From: Candidatus Omnitrophota bacterium
GTDB lineage: Bacteria > Omnitrophota > Gorgyraeia > Zapsychrales > Fredricksoniimonadaceae
Direction: 5' to 3'
DNA length: 21,864 nucleotides
Assembly: GCA_016196515.1 (NCBI GenBank)
Contig: JACPXN010000118.1
Coordinates: 1 to 21,864 of the forward strand
Of the stretch, positions 6,864 through 12,157 are shown piece after piece; within the stretch, counting starts at the first letter, position 1, and every line of letters starts with the position of its first letter. Under the pieces are notes generated by a model. It was not told the DNA's origin and did no database searches. It was given only the letters and a program-made list of their open reading frames with translations. The position numbers and the translations under genes were made by a program.

Positions 6864-8135
6864 ATGTCAAAGATCAGATCTGTCAAAGCGCGTGAGATCA
6901 TCGATTCCCGCGGCAATCCCACGGTGGAAGTGGACGTGGTGCTGTCTTCCGGCGTCCTGGGCCGCGCGGCCGTGCCTTCGGGCGCGTCCACCGGCGAGCA
7001 TGAGGTCATTGAATTGCGCGACGGCGATCAAAGCCGTTATAAAGGTAAAGGGGTCCTCAAGGCGGTCCATAATGTCAATACCGTCATTGCCGGAGCAGTT
7101 AAAGGTAAGGCCGCGGATTTCAGAGCCATTGATCAATTGGTCATCGGCCTGGACGGCACCGCAAACAAGGGCAGGTTGGGGGCCAACGCGATCTTGGGCG
7201 TGTCATTGGCCGTAGCCAAGGCCGCGGCCAATGAAAAAGGCGTTCCCTTTTACCGCTATATCGGCGGGGCCAAGGCGAACATTTTGCCCGTGCCTTTGAT
7301 GAACATCATCAACGGCGGGATGCACGCGGACAATAATTTGGACCTGCAGGAATTCATGATCATGCCCTTGGGCAGCCCGACGTTTTCCAGGGCCATGCAG
7401 ACGGCCTGCGAGGTTTTTCATACGCTCAAAGGCATTCTGCATGACCGCGGTTTGGCCACGTCCGTCGGGGATGAAGGCGGTTTCGCCCCCAACCTCGGCA
7501 GCAATGAGGAAGGTCTGGACGTCATCATCCAGGCCATTGAAAAAGCCGGGTATAAGCCGGACAAGGACGTTTTTATCGCGCTGGATCCGGCGGCCTCGTC
7601 GTTTTATGAGAACGGCAAATATGATTATAACGGTAACCAGGTTTCGTCGAGCGACATGATCGGGGCCTATGCCAAGATGGTTGCCAAATATCCGGTCGTG
7701 TCCATCGAGGACGGGCTTGACGAGAATGACTGGGACGGATGGGAGGCGTTGACACAGCGTCTGGGCCCAAAGACCCAACTCGTCGGCGACGACATTTTCG
7801 TGACCAATACCAAACTTTTAAAGGAAGGCATCCGCCGCCGCGTGGCCAATTCCATTTTGATCAAGGTCAACCAGATCGGCTCTTTGTCCGAGACCTTGGA
7901 CACCATCAACCTGGCCAAGAAGAACAAATATACGTCCATCATGTCGCACCGTTCCGGCGAGACCGAGGATGTCACCATCGCCCATCTGGCCGTGGCCACG
8001 GGTGTCGGCCAGATCAAGACCGGGTCACTGTCGCGCACCGACCGTTTGGCGAAGTATAATGAATTGCTGCGCATTGAAGAGGGGCTTGGAAAAAAAGCCG
8101 TGTATGCCGGTCTTTCCTGGGGTAGAATATATTAG
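6864..8135 (+). CDS. eno: Enolase
   Basis: Phosphopyruvate hydratase, the glycolytic enzyme that interconverts 2-phosphoglycerate and phosphoenolpyruvate; 423 residues, the normal length. Family signatures are clear: AREIIDSRGNPTVEVDV near the N-terminus, GGMHADNNLDLQEFMI, the metal-site region SVGDEGGFAP, GDDIFVTN, the catalytic-lysine segment LIKVNQIGSLSET and SHRSGETED. The ATG at 6864 has TAGGAG at 6855-6860; the upstream in-frame start at 6834 lies in the promoter. Three bases downstream begins an FtsB/DivIC-like gene, a pairing found in many bacteria. Confidence 0.97.
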   Translation: MSKIRSVKAREIIDSRGNPTVEVDVVLSSGVLGRAAVPSGASTGEHEVIELRDGDQSRYKGKGVLKAVHNVNTVIAGAVKGKAADFRAIDQLVIGLDGTANKGRLGANAILGVSLAVAKAAANEKGVPFYRYIGGAKANILPVPLMNIINGGMHADNNLDLQEFMIMPLGSPTFSRAMQTACEVFHTLKGILHDRGLATSVGDEGGFAPNLGSNEEGLDVIIQAIEKAGYKPDKDVFIALDPAASSFYENGKYDYNGNQVSSSDMIGAYAKMVAKYPVVSIEDGLDENDWDGWEALTQRLGPKTQLVGDDIFVTNTKLLKEGIRRRVANSILIKVNQIGSLSETLDTINLAKKNKYTSIMSHRSGETEDVTIAHLAVATGVGQIKTGSLSRTDRLAKYNELLRIEEGLGKKAVYAGLSWGRIY

Positions 8136-8138
8136 GTA

Positions 8139-8420
8139 ATGCTTAAGAACGCCATCTGGCTTTTTGTTTTTACGGTCGTGATCCTGGCGGTGTTTTTGCC
8201 GTCCTACGCCAAGATGCAGGATTTGAAGCAAAAGAACCGCGCGTATGTCGGGCAGATCGCGGACCTGCAGAAGCGCAACGCGCAGTTGGAACAAGAGAAA
8301 CATTTGCTGGAAACAGACCCGGCGTATCTGGAGAAGGTCGGCCGCGCCAAGATGGGGCTGATCCGTCAGGGAGAAACGGTTTACACGGCCATACCGGAGG
8401 CCAAGCCGGTCAAGAAATAA
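8139..8420 (+). CDS. FtsB/DivIC-like septum formation protein
   Basis: A 93-residue bitopic membrane protein. Residues about 5-22 are hydrophobic, followed by a coiled coil (about 25-58, MQDLKQKNRAYVGQIADLQK onward) and a compact C-terminal segment containing the family signature YLEKVGRAKMGLIRQGETVY. FtsB/DivIC proteins join FtsL and FtsQ/DivIB in the division complex. The gene starts three bases after eno, a conserved neighbour in many genomes, and is probably co-transcribed with it. The stop is immediately followed by a fragment identical to the 5' end of the tRNA-fMet gene. Confidence 0.87.
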   Translation: MLKNAIWLFVFTVVILAVFLPSYAKMQDLKQKNRAYVGQIADLQKRNAQLEQEKHLLETDPAYLEKVGRAKMGLIRQGETVYTAIPEAKPVKK

Positions 8421-8429
8421 CGCGGGGTG
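8421..8429 (+). repeat. tRNA-fMet 5'-end fragment, copy 1 (first part)
   Basis: CGCGGGGTG matches the first 9 bases of the initiator tRNA at 8925. After the palindromic insert (8430-8521), GGAGCAGCCCG (8522-8532) continues the tRNA sequence, then A-TA where the tRNA has G-TA. The pair reads as one tRNA 5' fragment split within the D stem. Confidence 0.6.
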
Positions 8430-8478
8430 CCCCGTAAAGCCCCGTAGAATGACCTTCGGTCATTACGGGGCCACGGGG
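8430..8478. repeat. Nested GC-rich hairpin
   Basis: Three stems stack in order: CCCCGT (8430-8435) with ACGGGG (8473-8478), GCCCCGT (8439-8445) with ACGGGGC (8465-8471), and ATGACC (8449-8454) with GGTCAT (8458-8463) around a TTC loop. Pairing is perfect in each stem. There is no T tract, so it is not a normal terminator, though it may stop readthrough from eno-ftsB. Confidence 0.75.
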
Positions 8479-8522
8479 CCTCGTGATGAAATTTTACTGC
8501 AGTAAAATTTCATTTTACGAGG
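8479..8522. repeat. 28-bp perfect palindrome within a cruciform
   Basis: Bases 8486-8513 are a perfect palindrome centred on CTGCAG, with arms ATGAAATTTTACTG and CAGTAAAATTTCAT. Outer arms CCTCGT (8479-8484) and ACGAGG (8517-8522) extend it. It lies directly upstream of the first GIY-YIG gene and inside the split tRNA fragment. It looks like the end or core of a small mobile element. Confidence 0.75.
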
Positions 8523-8534
8523 GAGCAGCCCGAT

Positions 8535-8921
8535 ATGTTCTTTGTCTATGTCCTGATTAGCAAAAAAGACCAAAATTTTTACATTGGTTTTACGGATAAC
8601 GTTGAGCGTCGATTCAAAGAACATACCGACGGTTCAGTTGAGTCCACAAAACACCGTAGACCCTTGATGCTGATCTATTACGAGGCGTATTTAGATAAAA
8701 GAGACGCTCAAGGAAGAGAGAAGTTTTTAAAGAGTGGTTCGGGACACAAGTATTTGAATAAGCAGTTAAGATATTTTTTAGAAGCAAGCAGCGATACGCT
8801 TTGTAAAATATCGCGGGGTGGAGGCCGCGGCCCTTGGAACAGCAAGGGCTTCGCGGCACGAGCCCTGCGGAACGCGTTAGAAGAATACAGCTGTTGTGAT
8901 GTGAATGAGCAGTTGGGATGA
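8535..8921 (+). CDS. GIY-YIG nuclease-domain protein
   Basis: 128 residues. Residues 3-82 form a complete small GIY-YIG domain: VYVL (4-7) in place of GIY, YIG (16-18), the catalytic arginine in ERRFKEH (24-30), Glu62 in REKFLKSGSG and the final KYLNKQLRYF. Such stand-alone single-domain proteins are common in candidate phyla; their role is unknown, though the fold cuts DNA in homing and repair enzymes. Residues from about 90 on are encoded by a tRNA-fMet fragment (8812-8823) and a hairpin, so the C-terminal tail is probably an accidental extension. No ribosome binding site precedes the ATG, which sits in GGAGCAGCCCGATATG, itself tRNA-like. Confidence 0.82.
   Translation: MFFVYVLISKKDQNFYIGFTDNVERRFKEHTDGSVESTKHRRPLMLIYYEAYLDKRDAQGREKFLKSGSGHKYLNKQLRYFLEASSDTLCKISRGGGRGPWNSKGFAARALRNALEEYSCCDVNEQLG
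8808..8823 (+). repeat. tRNA-fMet 5'-end fragment, copy 2
   Basis: These 16 bases (ATATCGCGGGGTGGAG) are identical to 8921-8936, the 4 flanking bases plus the first 12 bases of the tRNA. The match stops inside the D stem, within a few bases of where copy 1 is split. The repeat lies 113 bases before the real tRNA and within the reading frame of the first GIY-YIG gene. Confidence 0.75.
8824..8857. repeat. GC-rich hairpin next to tRNA fragment
   Basis: GCCGCG (8824-8829) pairs with CGCGGC (8852-8857), and GCCCTTG (8830-8836) with CAAGGGC (8843-8849), giving a 13-bp stem with a 6-base loop and a TT bulge. It replaces the rest of the tRNA sequence after copy 2, the same arrangement as the hairpin in copy 1. 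Confidence 0.65.
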
Positions 8922-8924
8922 TAT

Positions 8925-9269
8925 CGCGGGGTGGAGCAGCCCGGTAGCTCGCCAGGCTCAAACCAATGGGCGACCGGTTGAGAAATCAGCCGGCAGATCA
9001 CCTGTCAAATTCGGTGGAACCTGAACAAGGTAATACCGAGCCAAGCTGGGGCGAAAGTCCTGGAAGGTGTAGAGACTAGATGGCAGGTCCCGCCAATCCC
9101 GCCTACCTTAGAGAAAATTTTTAAGGAAGGCGGGAGCGGGAAAGGTATAGTCCAGACCACAAACCCGTGAACCAGAACAAGCGCTTCGCGTTCGGTTCAG
9201 GGGCGGCGAAAGCCGTAGATGGTACGCATAACCTGGAGGTCATAGGTTCAAATCCTGTCCCCGCAACCA
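8925..9269 (+). tRNA. Initiator tRNA-fMet (CAT), interrupted by a group I intron
   Basis: The exons are 8925-8958 and 9227-9269; joined they give a 77-nt tRNA. Acceptor CGCGGGG (8925-8931) faces CCCCGC plus A9265, so position 1 is C opposite A72, the mismatch that marks bacterial initiator tRNA. D stem GAGC/GCTC, loop AGCCCGGTA. Anticodon stem CCAGG (8952-8956) pairs with CCTGG (9232-9236) and the restored loop is CTCATAA. T arm ATAGG-TTCAAAT-CCTGT (9242-9258). ACCA is encoded (9266-9269). The anticodon stem has two of the three usual G-C pairs; the third is A-T. It is followed by a strong terminator. Confidence 0.93.
8959..9226 (+). ncRNA. Group I intron in the tRNA-fMet anticodon loop
   Basis: A 268-nt intron without an ORF. 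The four conserved group I core elements occur in order: P-like AAATTCGGTGGAAC (9007-9020), Q-like AATACCGAGCCAAGC (9032-9046), R-like GTGTAGAGACTAGA (9067-9080) and S-like AAGGTATAGTCC (9142-9153). GACTA (9074-9078) pairs with TAGTC (9148-9152) as P7. A long stem between R and S (about 9098-9137) fits P8, and a hairpin at 9169-9198 fits P9. Near the 5' splice site 8957-8964 can pair with 8976-8982 as a P1-like helix. Boundaries follow the group I rule of U before and G at the end of the intron; CA at both ends leaves 1-2 bases of ambiguity. It should self-splice. Confidence 0.9.
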
Positions 9270-9271
9270 AT

Positions 9272-9303
9272 AAAAAAGCAGTCCCTTTTGGGGCTGCTTT
9301 TTT
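9272..9303 (+). terminator. Rho-independent terminator after tRNA-fMet
   Basis: A-rich stem AAAAAAGCAGTCCC (9272-9285) pairs with GGGGCTGCTTTTTT (9290-9303) around a TTTT loop, with one G-T wobble. It begins three bases after the encoded CCA end. Confidence 0.9.
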
Positions 9304-9317
9304 ATTGTTAAGAGAAG

Positions 9318-9422
9318 CAGGATTTGAAGGAGCCCTGTTTAGAAACTTCGACGAATAGGAGAAGTTTCTAGGGCGGGTGGCCGACTCCGACGAAGTCGGA
9401 GCGCCAAATCCTGTCCACGCAA
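9318..9422. repeat. Structured element carrying a tRNA-fMet 3'-end copy
   Basis: CAAATCCTGTCCACGCAA (9405-9422) matches the T-loop/acceptor end of the tRNA (9249-9266) at 17 of 18 bases. Its AAATCCTG pairs with CAGGATTT at 9318-9325, closing a multibranch structure. Inside are TAGAAACTTC/GAAGTTTCTA (9340-9349, 9361-9370), flanked by GCCC/GGGC (9332-9335, 9371-9374), and the hairpin CTCCGAC-GAA-GTCGGAG (9385-9401). A terminator follows, as after the true tRNA. I recall similar sequence next to tRNAs in candidate-phyla genomes, which needs checking. Confidence 0.7.
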
Positions 9423-9423
9423 T

Positions 9424-9465
9424 TTTAAAAAGCCACAGCCCCATTTGGGGTTGTGGCTTTTTAAA
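9424..9465. terminator. Rho-independent terminator after the tRNA 3' remnant
   Basis: TTTAAAAAGCCACAGCCCC (9424-9442) pairs with GGGGTTGTGGCTTTTTAAA (9447-9465) around an ATTT loop. The symmetric A and T tracts could work on both strands. Its place just after a tRNA 3'-end copy mirrors the terminator of the intact tRNA. Confidence 0.85.
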
Positions 9466-9521
9466 TTTATGGGTAGTATTATTTGAACCTACGACGCGGA
9501 TCCGCCGCAGAGTGCCTATGG

Positions 9522-9527
9522 TATAAT
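9522..9527 (+). promoter_or_regulatory. -10 box of a leaderless gene (TATAAT)
   Basis: A consensus TATAAT ends 6 bases before the ATG of the second GIY-YIG gene (9534), so transcription should begin at or next to the start codon. The -35 region is poor (GATCCG or similar). No Shine-Dalgarno sequence is present. Confidence 0.55.
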
Positions 9528-9533
9528 TCACGT

Positions 9534-9797
9534 ATGTGGTATGTCTATATTCTTGAAACAAAAGACGGCCGTCTTTATACCGGCGCAACAAACGACATTC
9601 CCCGCCGCATGGCGGAGCACAAGGACGGCAAGGGTGGCCGATTCACCCGATCGTTCAGGTTTAAACGCCTGGTTTATACCGAAGAACACCCCACCAAATC
9701 CGCTGCTTTGAAACGTGAGAAGCAGGTTCAGGGCTGGACTCGCCGCGAAAAATTAGCCCTCATTAAGGATGATTCGAATCAACCCAAGGCCTTTTAA
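9534..9797 (+). CDS. GIY-YIG nuclease-domain protein (YhbQ/UPF0213-like)
   Basis: 87 residues, almost entirely one GIY-YIG domain: VYIL (4-7), LYTG (14-17) in the YIG position, the arginine segment IPRRMAEH (22-29) and Glu62 in LKREKQVQGWTRREK. It belongs to the small stand-alone group that includes E. coli YhbQ and is distinct from the first GIY-YIG protein (KSGSG type). Its cellular role is unknown. The start at 9534 is preferred over the upstream in-frame start at 9483, because TATAAT lies 6 bases before it and the domain begins there. It lies downstream of the tRNA-fMet locus, so the tRNA is bracketed by GIY-YIG genes. Confidence 0.85.
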   Translation: MWYVYILETKDGRLYTGATNDIPRRMAEHKDGKGGRFTRSFRFKRLVYTEEHPTKSAALKREKQVQGWTRREKLALIKDDSNQPKAF

Positions 9798-9814
9798 TGC
9801 CAGAATGGGTGAGT

Positions 9815-9831
9815 GAATCCCTGCCCCCACA
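9815..9831 (+). other. Possible tRNA 3'-end remnant
   Basis: GAATCCCTGCCCCCACA resembles a tRNA T-loop and acceptor end (compare AAATCCTGTCCCCGCAA at 9250-9266), but no cloverleaf can be built around it. It follows the second GIY-YIG gene by 17 bases. This is a weak resemblance. Confidence 0.25.
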
Positions 9832-9929
9832 GATATTTTTAGACAGAAAACACGAAAATGGTTAAGATAGGGCATAGGAAAAGTAAGGTTACGGCAGATG
9901 TCCCCAGATTCCCTTACGTTCGAATTATT

Positions 9930-10811
9930 ATGGTAGATTCTCAAACACTCAATACATGCGGACTTTGTGGTAGTAAAGCAAGGTTGTGCGAAAGTCATAT
10001 AATTCCTAAATTTGTTTTTCATTGGTTAAAAGAGACTTCGGCAACCGGTAAGATTCGGATCGCTAAAGCCCCAAATCGTTTAAAACAAGATGGAATTAAA
10101 GAAGATCTTCTTTGTAGGAGTTGTGAAGATATATTTAATGGATGGGAAACCCAATTTGCCAATAAAATTTTTTGGCCATATTTAAACGACCATACGAGTT
10201 TATTTCTTTATGAGGAATGGCTGACCAAATTTATTGTGTCCCTGAATTGGAGAATCGTAGTGAATAGGATAGAAGATGACGGTAAGTTATCAAAATCCAT
10301 GAAAGAGAGTTTAAAGCTGGCAGAATTTCGTTTTCGAAAATATTTATTAAATCAACGTAGGGATCCCGGCCATTACCAAAATAACCTCATTTTTGTTGAT
10401 TATATTGAAAGTGCGAGCTCACCCGTTCCTTCTGGCATGACACGGTATTTAGGGCGAGGCATTGATGCCACAGTCGTTTTTGGAAAGAATGAGTTATGGA
10501 TATATGTTAAGTTAGGAAAAATTATCAGCGTAACTATCATTGCTGGTCAGAGTTTGATGGATTGGAAAGATTCTCGAGTAGAACGTTTAGGGGGCGAGAT
10601 TTCTAGTAGTCAGATAATTTGCGGAAAGTTGGGGCAGTGGTTTTTAAAAAGAAATGAAGAAATAAAGAAGACGATGCAGTCGTATAATGGAAGAAATAGA
10701 GAGGAATTTTGGAAGAAAATAATGAAGAATCCTGAGGCATTTATAGCAACAGAAACTTTTAAGTCTTATTTGGAAGAGGAGAGGATGACTGGCACACTAC
10801 CAAAGTTTTAA
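9930..10811 (+). CDS. HNH-like zinc-binding protein of unknown function
   Basis: 293 residues from the ATG at 9930; an in-frame ATG at 9858 would add 24 residues lying outside the recognisable domain. Residues 10-13 (CGLC), 22-27 (SHIIPK) and 62-65 (CRSC) form a C-x2-C, His, C-x2-C pattern like the treble clef of HNH nucleases, followed by EDIFNGWETQFANKIFWP. The remaining 200 residues, mixed hydrophobic and basic, show no motif I know. I recall similar uncharacterised proteins with a SHIIPK signature in other bacteria. Nuclease activity is only a suggestion. The gene is visibly AT-rich compared with eno or purN, which suggests recent transfer. No ribosome binding site is evident at either start. 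Confidence 0.7.
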   Translation: MVDSQTLNTCGLCGSKARLCESHIIPKFVFHWLKETSATGKIRIAKAPNRLKQDGIKEDLLCRSCEDIFNGWETQFANKIFWPYLNDHTSLFLYEEWLTKFIVSLNWRIVVNRIEDDGKLSKSMKESLKLAEFRFRKYLLNQRRDPGHYQNNLIFVDYIESASSPVPSGMTRYLGRGIDATVVFGKNELWIYVKLGKIISVTIIAGQSLMDWKDSRVERLGGEISSSQIICGKLGQWFLKRNEEIKKTMQSYNGRNREEFWKKIMKNPEAFIATETFKSYLEEERMTGTLPKF

Positions 10812-10976
10812 TAATAACTCGAATAACGGAATAACTACTTAGGCCGCTTCTCGTCAACCTAGAATTTCAAATTGAAAAATCTCCGCACTCATCATAATTT
10901 TCATCATCCTTCTCTTGGAAGCCGACCTGTTCCAGGCCCTGTGGCCGTTGTTCTACCCCGCATATTGATTTAATCC

Positions 10977-11005
10977 TTGACTTTTAAATTCATCTTGTAT
11001 ACAAT
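10977..11005 (+). promoter_or_regulatory. lexA promoter (TTGACT-N17-TACAAT)
   Basis: TTGACT (10977-10982) and TACAAT (11000-11005) are 17 bases apart. Transcription should start about 11012, within two bases of the ATG at 11014. The -10 box is inside the tandem operator. The preceding stretch 10812-10976 contains no gene; a 30-codon open frame around 10870-10968 ending LFQALWPLFYPAY looks like a gene remnant at best. Confidence 0.65.
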
Positions 11006-11014
11006 TGTATACAA
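10995..11014. promoter_or_regulatory. Tandem palindromic operator of lexA
   Basis: The 10-bp palindrome TTGTATACAA occurs twice back to back (10995-11004 and 11005-11014), overlapping the -10 box, the predicted transcription start and the first base of the start codon. This is the place for autorepression by the LexA-type protein encoded directly after it, and a candidate SOS box for this lineage. Confidence 0.7.
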
Positions 11015-11640
11015 TGAATCATTTAACGATTTCAGACAAAGAAACGCAAGCCCTCCGGGAGATCAGAAGTTCCATCATCAATTGCGGCCGTTGTCCTTCC
11101 TTGCGTGATCTGATGGATGCATTGGGGTATCATTCCCCCAGATCTGCAGCCCTTGTTGTTAATAAGCTGATCTCAAAAGGCATTTTACGCCGCAGCAGAT
11201 CCGGCCCTCTTCAATTGGTCCGCGATCTTAATGATAAAGGCAATGTCCAGACCGTAGATGTGCCGCTTGTCGGCACGGCGTCGTGCGGTTTGCCGATCTT
11301 TGCCGAGGAAAATATCCAGGCGAAGTTCCCCGTTTCCCTTCAATTGGCCAGGCCTCCGCATAAGTATTTCCTGGTTCGCGCCAAAGGGGACTCCATGAAT
11401 GAGAAAGGGATTAATCATGGTGATTTTGTGCTCGTGCGCAGGCAACCGGGCGCGCAGCACAATGATTCTGTTGTTGCTCTGGTGGATAACGAGGTGACGA
11501 TCAAGGAATATTCTGCGTCAAAAGATGCGGTCGTATTAAAGCCACGTTCACGTAATAAAAAACACAAACCGATCATGGTGACGAGGGATTTTCAGGTCCA
11601 AGGCGTTGTTGTGGCAACCATTCCAGATTTTGAGGGGTAA
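11014..11640 (+). CDS. lexA: LexA-type SOS repressor
   Basis: 208 residues. The N-terminal winged helix-turn-helix (about 8-62, with SLRDLMDALGYHSPRSAA) is linked to a peptidase S24 domain. Self-cleavage would occur at Cys91-Gly92 in GTASCGLPIFAEENI; LexA normally has Ala-Gly, while UmuD uses Cys-Gly. The catalytic pair is Ser127 in KGDSMNEKGI and Lys164 in VTIKEY; their 37-residue spacing equals S119/K156 of E. coli LexA. It should repress DNA-damage genes and lose activity when RecA filaments promote cleavage. The ATG at 11014 overlaps its own operator and has no ribosome binding site, so the mRNA is probably leaderless. No SOS target genes are adjacent. Confidence 0.9.
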   Translation: MNHLTISDKETQALREIRSSIINCGRCPSLRDLMDALGYHSPRSAALVVNKLISKGILRRSRSGPLQLVRDLNDKGNVQTVDVPLVGTASCGLPIFAEENIQAKFPVSLQLARPPHKYFLVRAKGDSMNEKGINHGDFVLVRRQPGAQHNDSVVALVDNEVTIKEYSASKDAVVLKPRSRNKKHKPIMVTRDFQVQGVVVATIPDFEG

Positions 11641-11657
11641 TTCTTTAAAGGAGTGAA

Positions 11658-11723
11658 GTGGTTGTAAAATATAACCGGTTAAAATTAGAAGCAGCTGACG
11701 GATATACAAGTGTGGACATATGA
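11658..11723 (+). CDS. Possible 21-residue leader peptide
   Basis: GTG at 11658 follows AAAGGAG (11647-11653) and opens 21 codons (VVKYNRLKLEAADGYTSVDI after the initiator position is counted as V) ending in TGA at 11721-11723. The stop overlaps the ATG of the zinc-ribbon gene as ATGA, the usual sign of translational coupling. There is no homology evidence. It could also be just a ribosome loading site for the next gene. Confidence 0.3.
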   Translation: MVVKYNRLKLEAADGYTSVDI

Positions 11724-12154
11724 TATTAATAAATAATAAGATAAAACAGTTTATCAAAGGCAATTGGGGAAAACCGAAAGGCTGGGAGAAAGGTTTAAAA
11801 TTACGAGATTTGGATCTGGAGCGCCAGCATATACCCGGAAAGAAGAAGAAAAAGAAGAAGGGAAAGCAGAAACAGGTTTATGGAGGACATTGTTGTCCGT
11901 TCTGTCATAGAGAGCTTCCGCTAGACGAGGATCGTATAGCTAAGGCGAAGAAAGAATGTGAGGGGAAGCCCTATACAATATGGGAAAAAATGTATCGAGT
12001 TACTGCTTGCCCCAAATGTAAAGCCTTTGAAATCAAAGAGTGCCCGGCGTGCAAACGTAAGATATGGTATCGCCAGGGATGGCACAAGCATCAAGTCTTT
12101 GGCTGTGGGTTTGAGGGCAAGAAGTTAGATCTTACATTGAAAGGGGAAGGTTAA
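11720..12154 (+). CDS. Cysteine-rich zinc-ribbon protein of unknown function
   Basis: 144 residues. The N-terminal third is strongly basic, including a run of seven lysines (about residues 41-47). The rest carries paired cysteines: CPFC (about 59-62), CPKC (about 97-100) and CPAC (about 110-113), then a late C near 129, so at least one zinc ribbon is likely. A basic tail plus zinc ribbons suggests nucleic acid binding. I do not recognise the family. The ATG has no ribosome binding site of its own but overlaps the stop of a short upstream ORF (ATGA). The PD-(D/E)XK gene follows three bases after the stop, so the two are probably co-transcribed. Confidence 0.65.
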   Translation: MILINNKIKQFIKGNWGKPKGWEKGLKLRDLDLERQHIPGKKKKKKKGKQKQVYGGHCCPFCHRELPLDEDRIAKAKKECEGKPYTIWEKMYRVTACPKCKAFEIKECPACKRKIWYRQGWHKHQVFGCGFEGKKLDLTLKGEG

Positions 12155-12157
12155 TAT

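Noticed and set aside
9121..9591. 156-codon open frame on the - strand across the tRNA locus
   Set aside because: It reads backwards through the tRNA-fMet, its intron and terminators; peptides such as AGTGFEP are a common artefact of antisense tRNA translation.
10870..10968. Open frame ending LFQALWPLFYPAY before lexA
   Set aside because: About 30 codons, no start codon with a ribosome site, no recognisable family; perhaps a gene remnant but not supportable.
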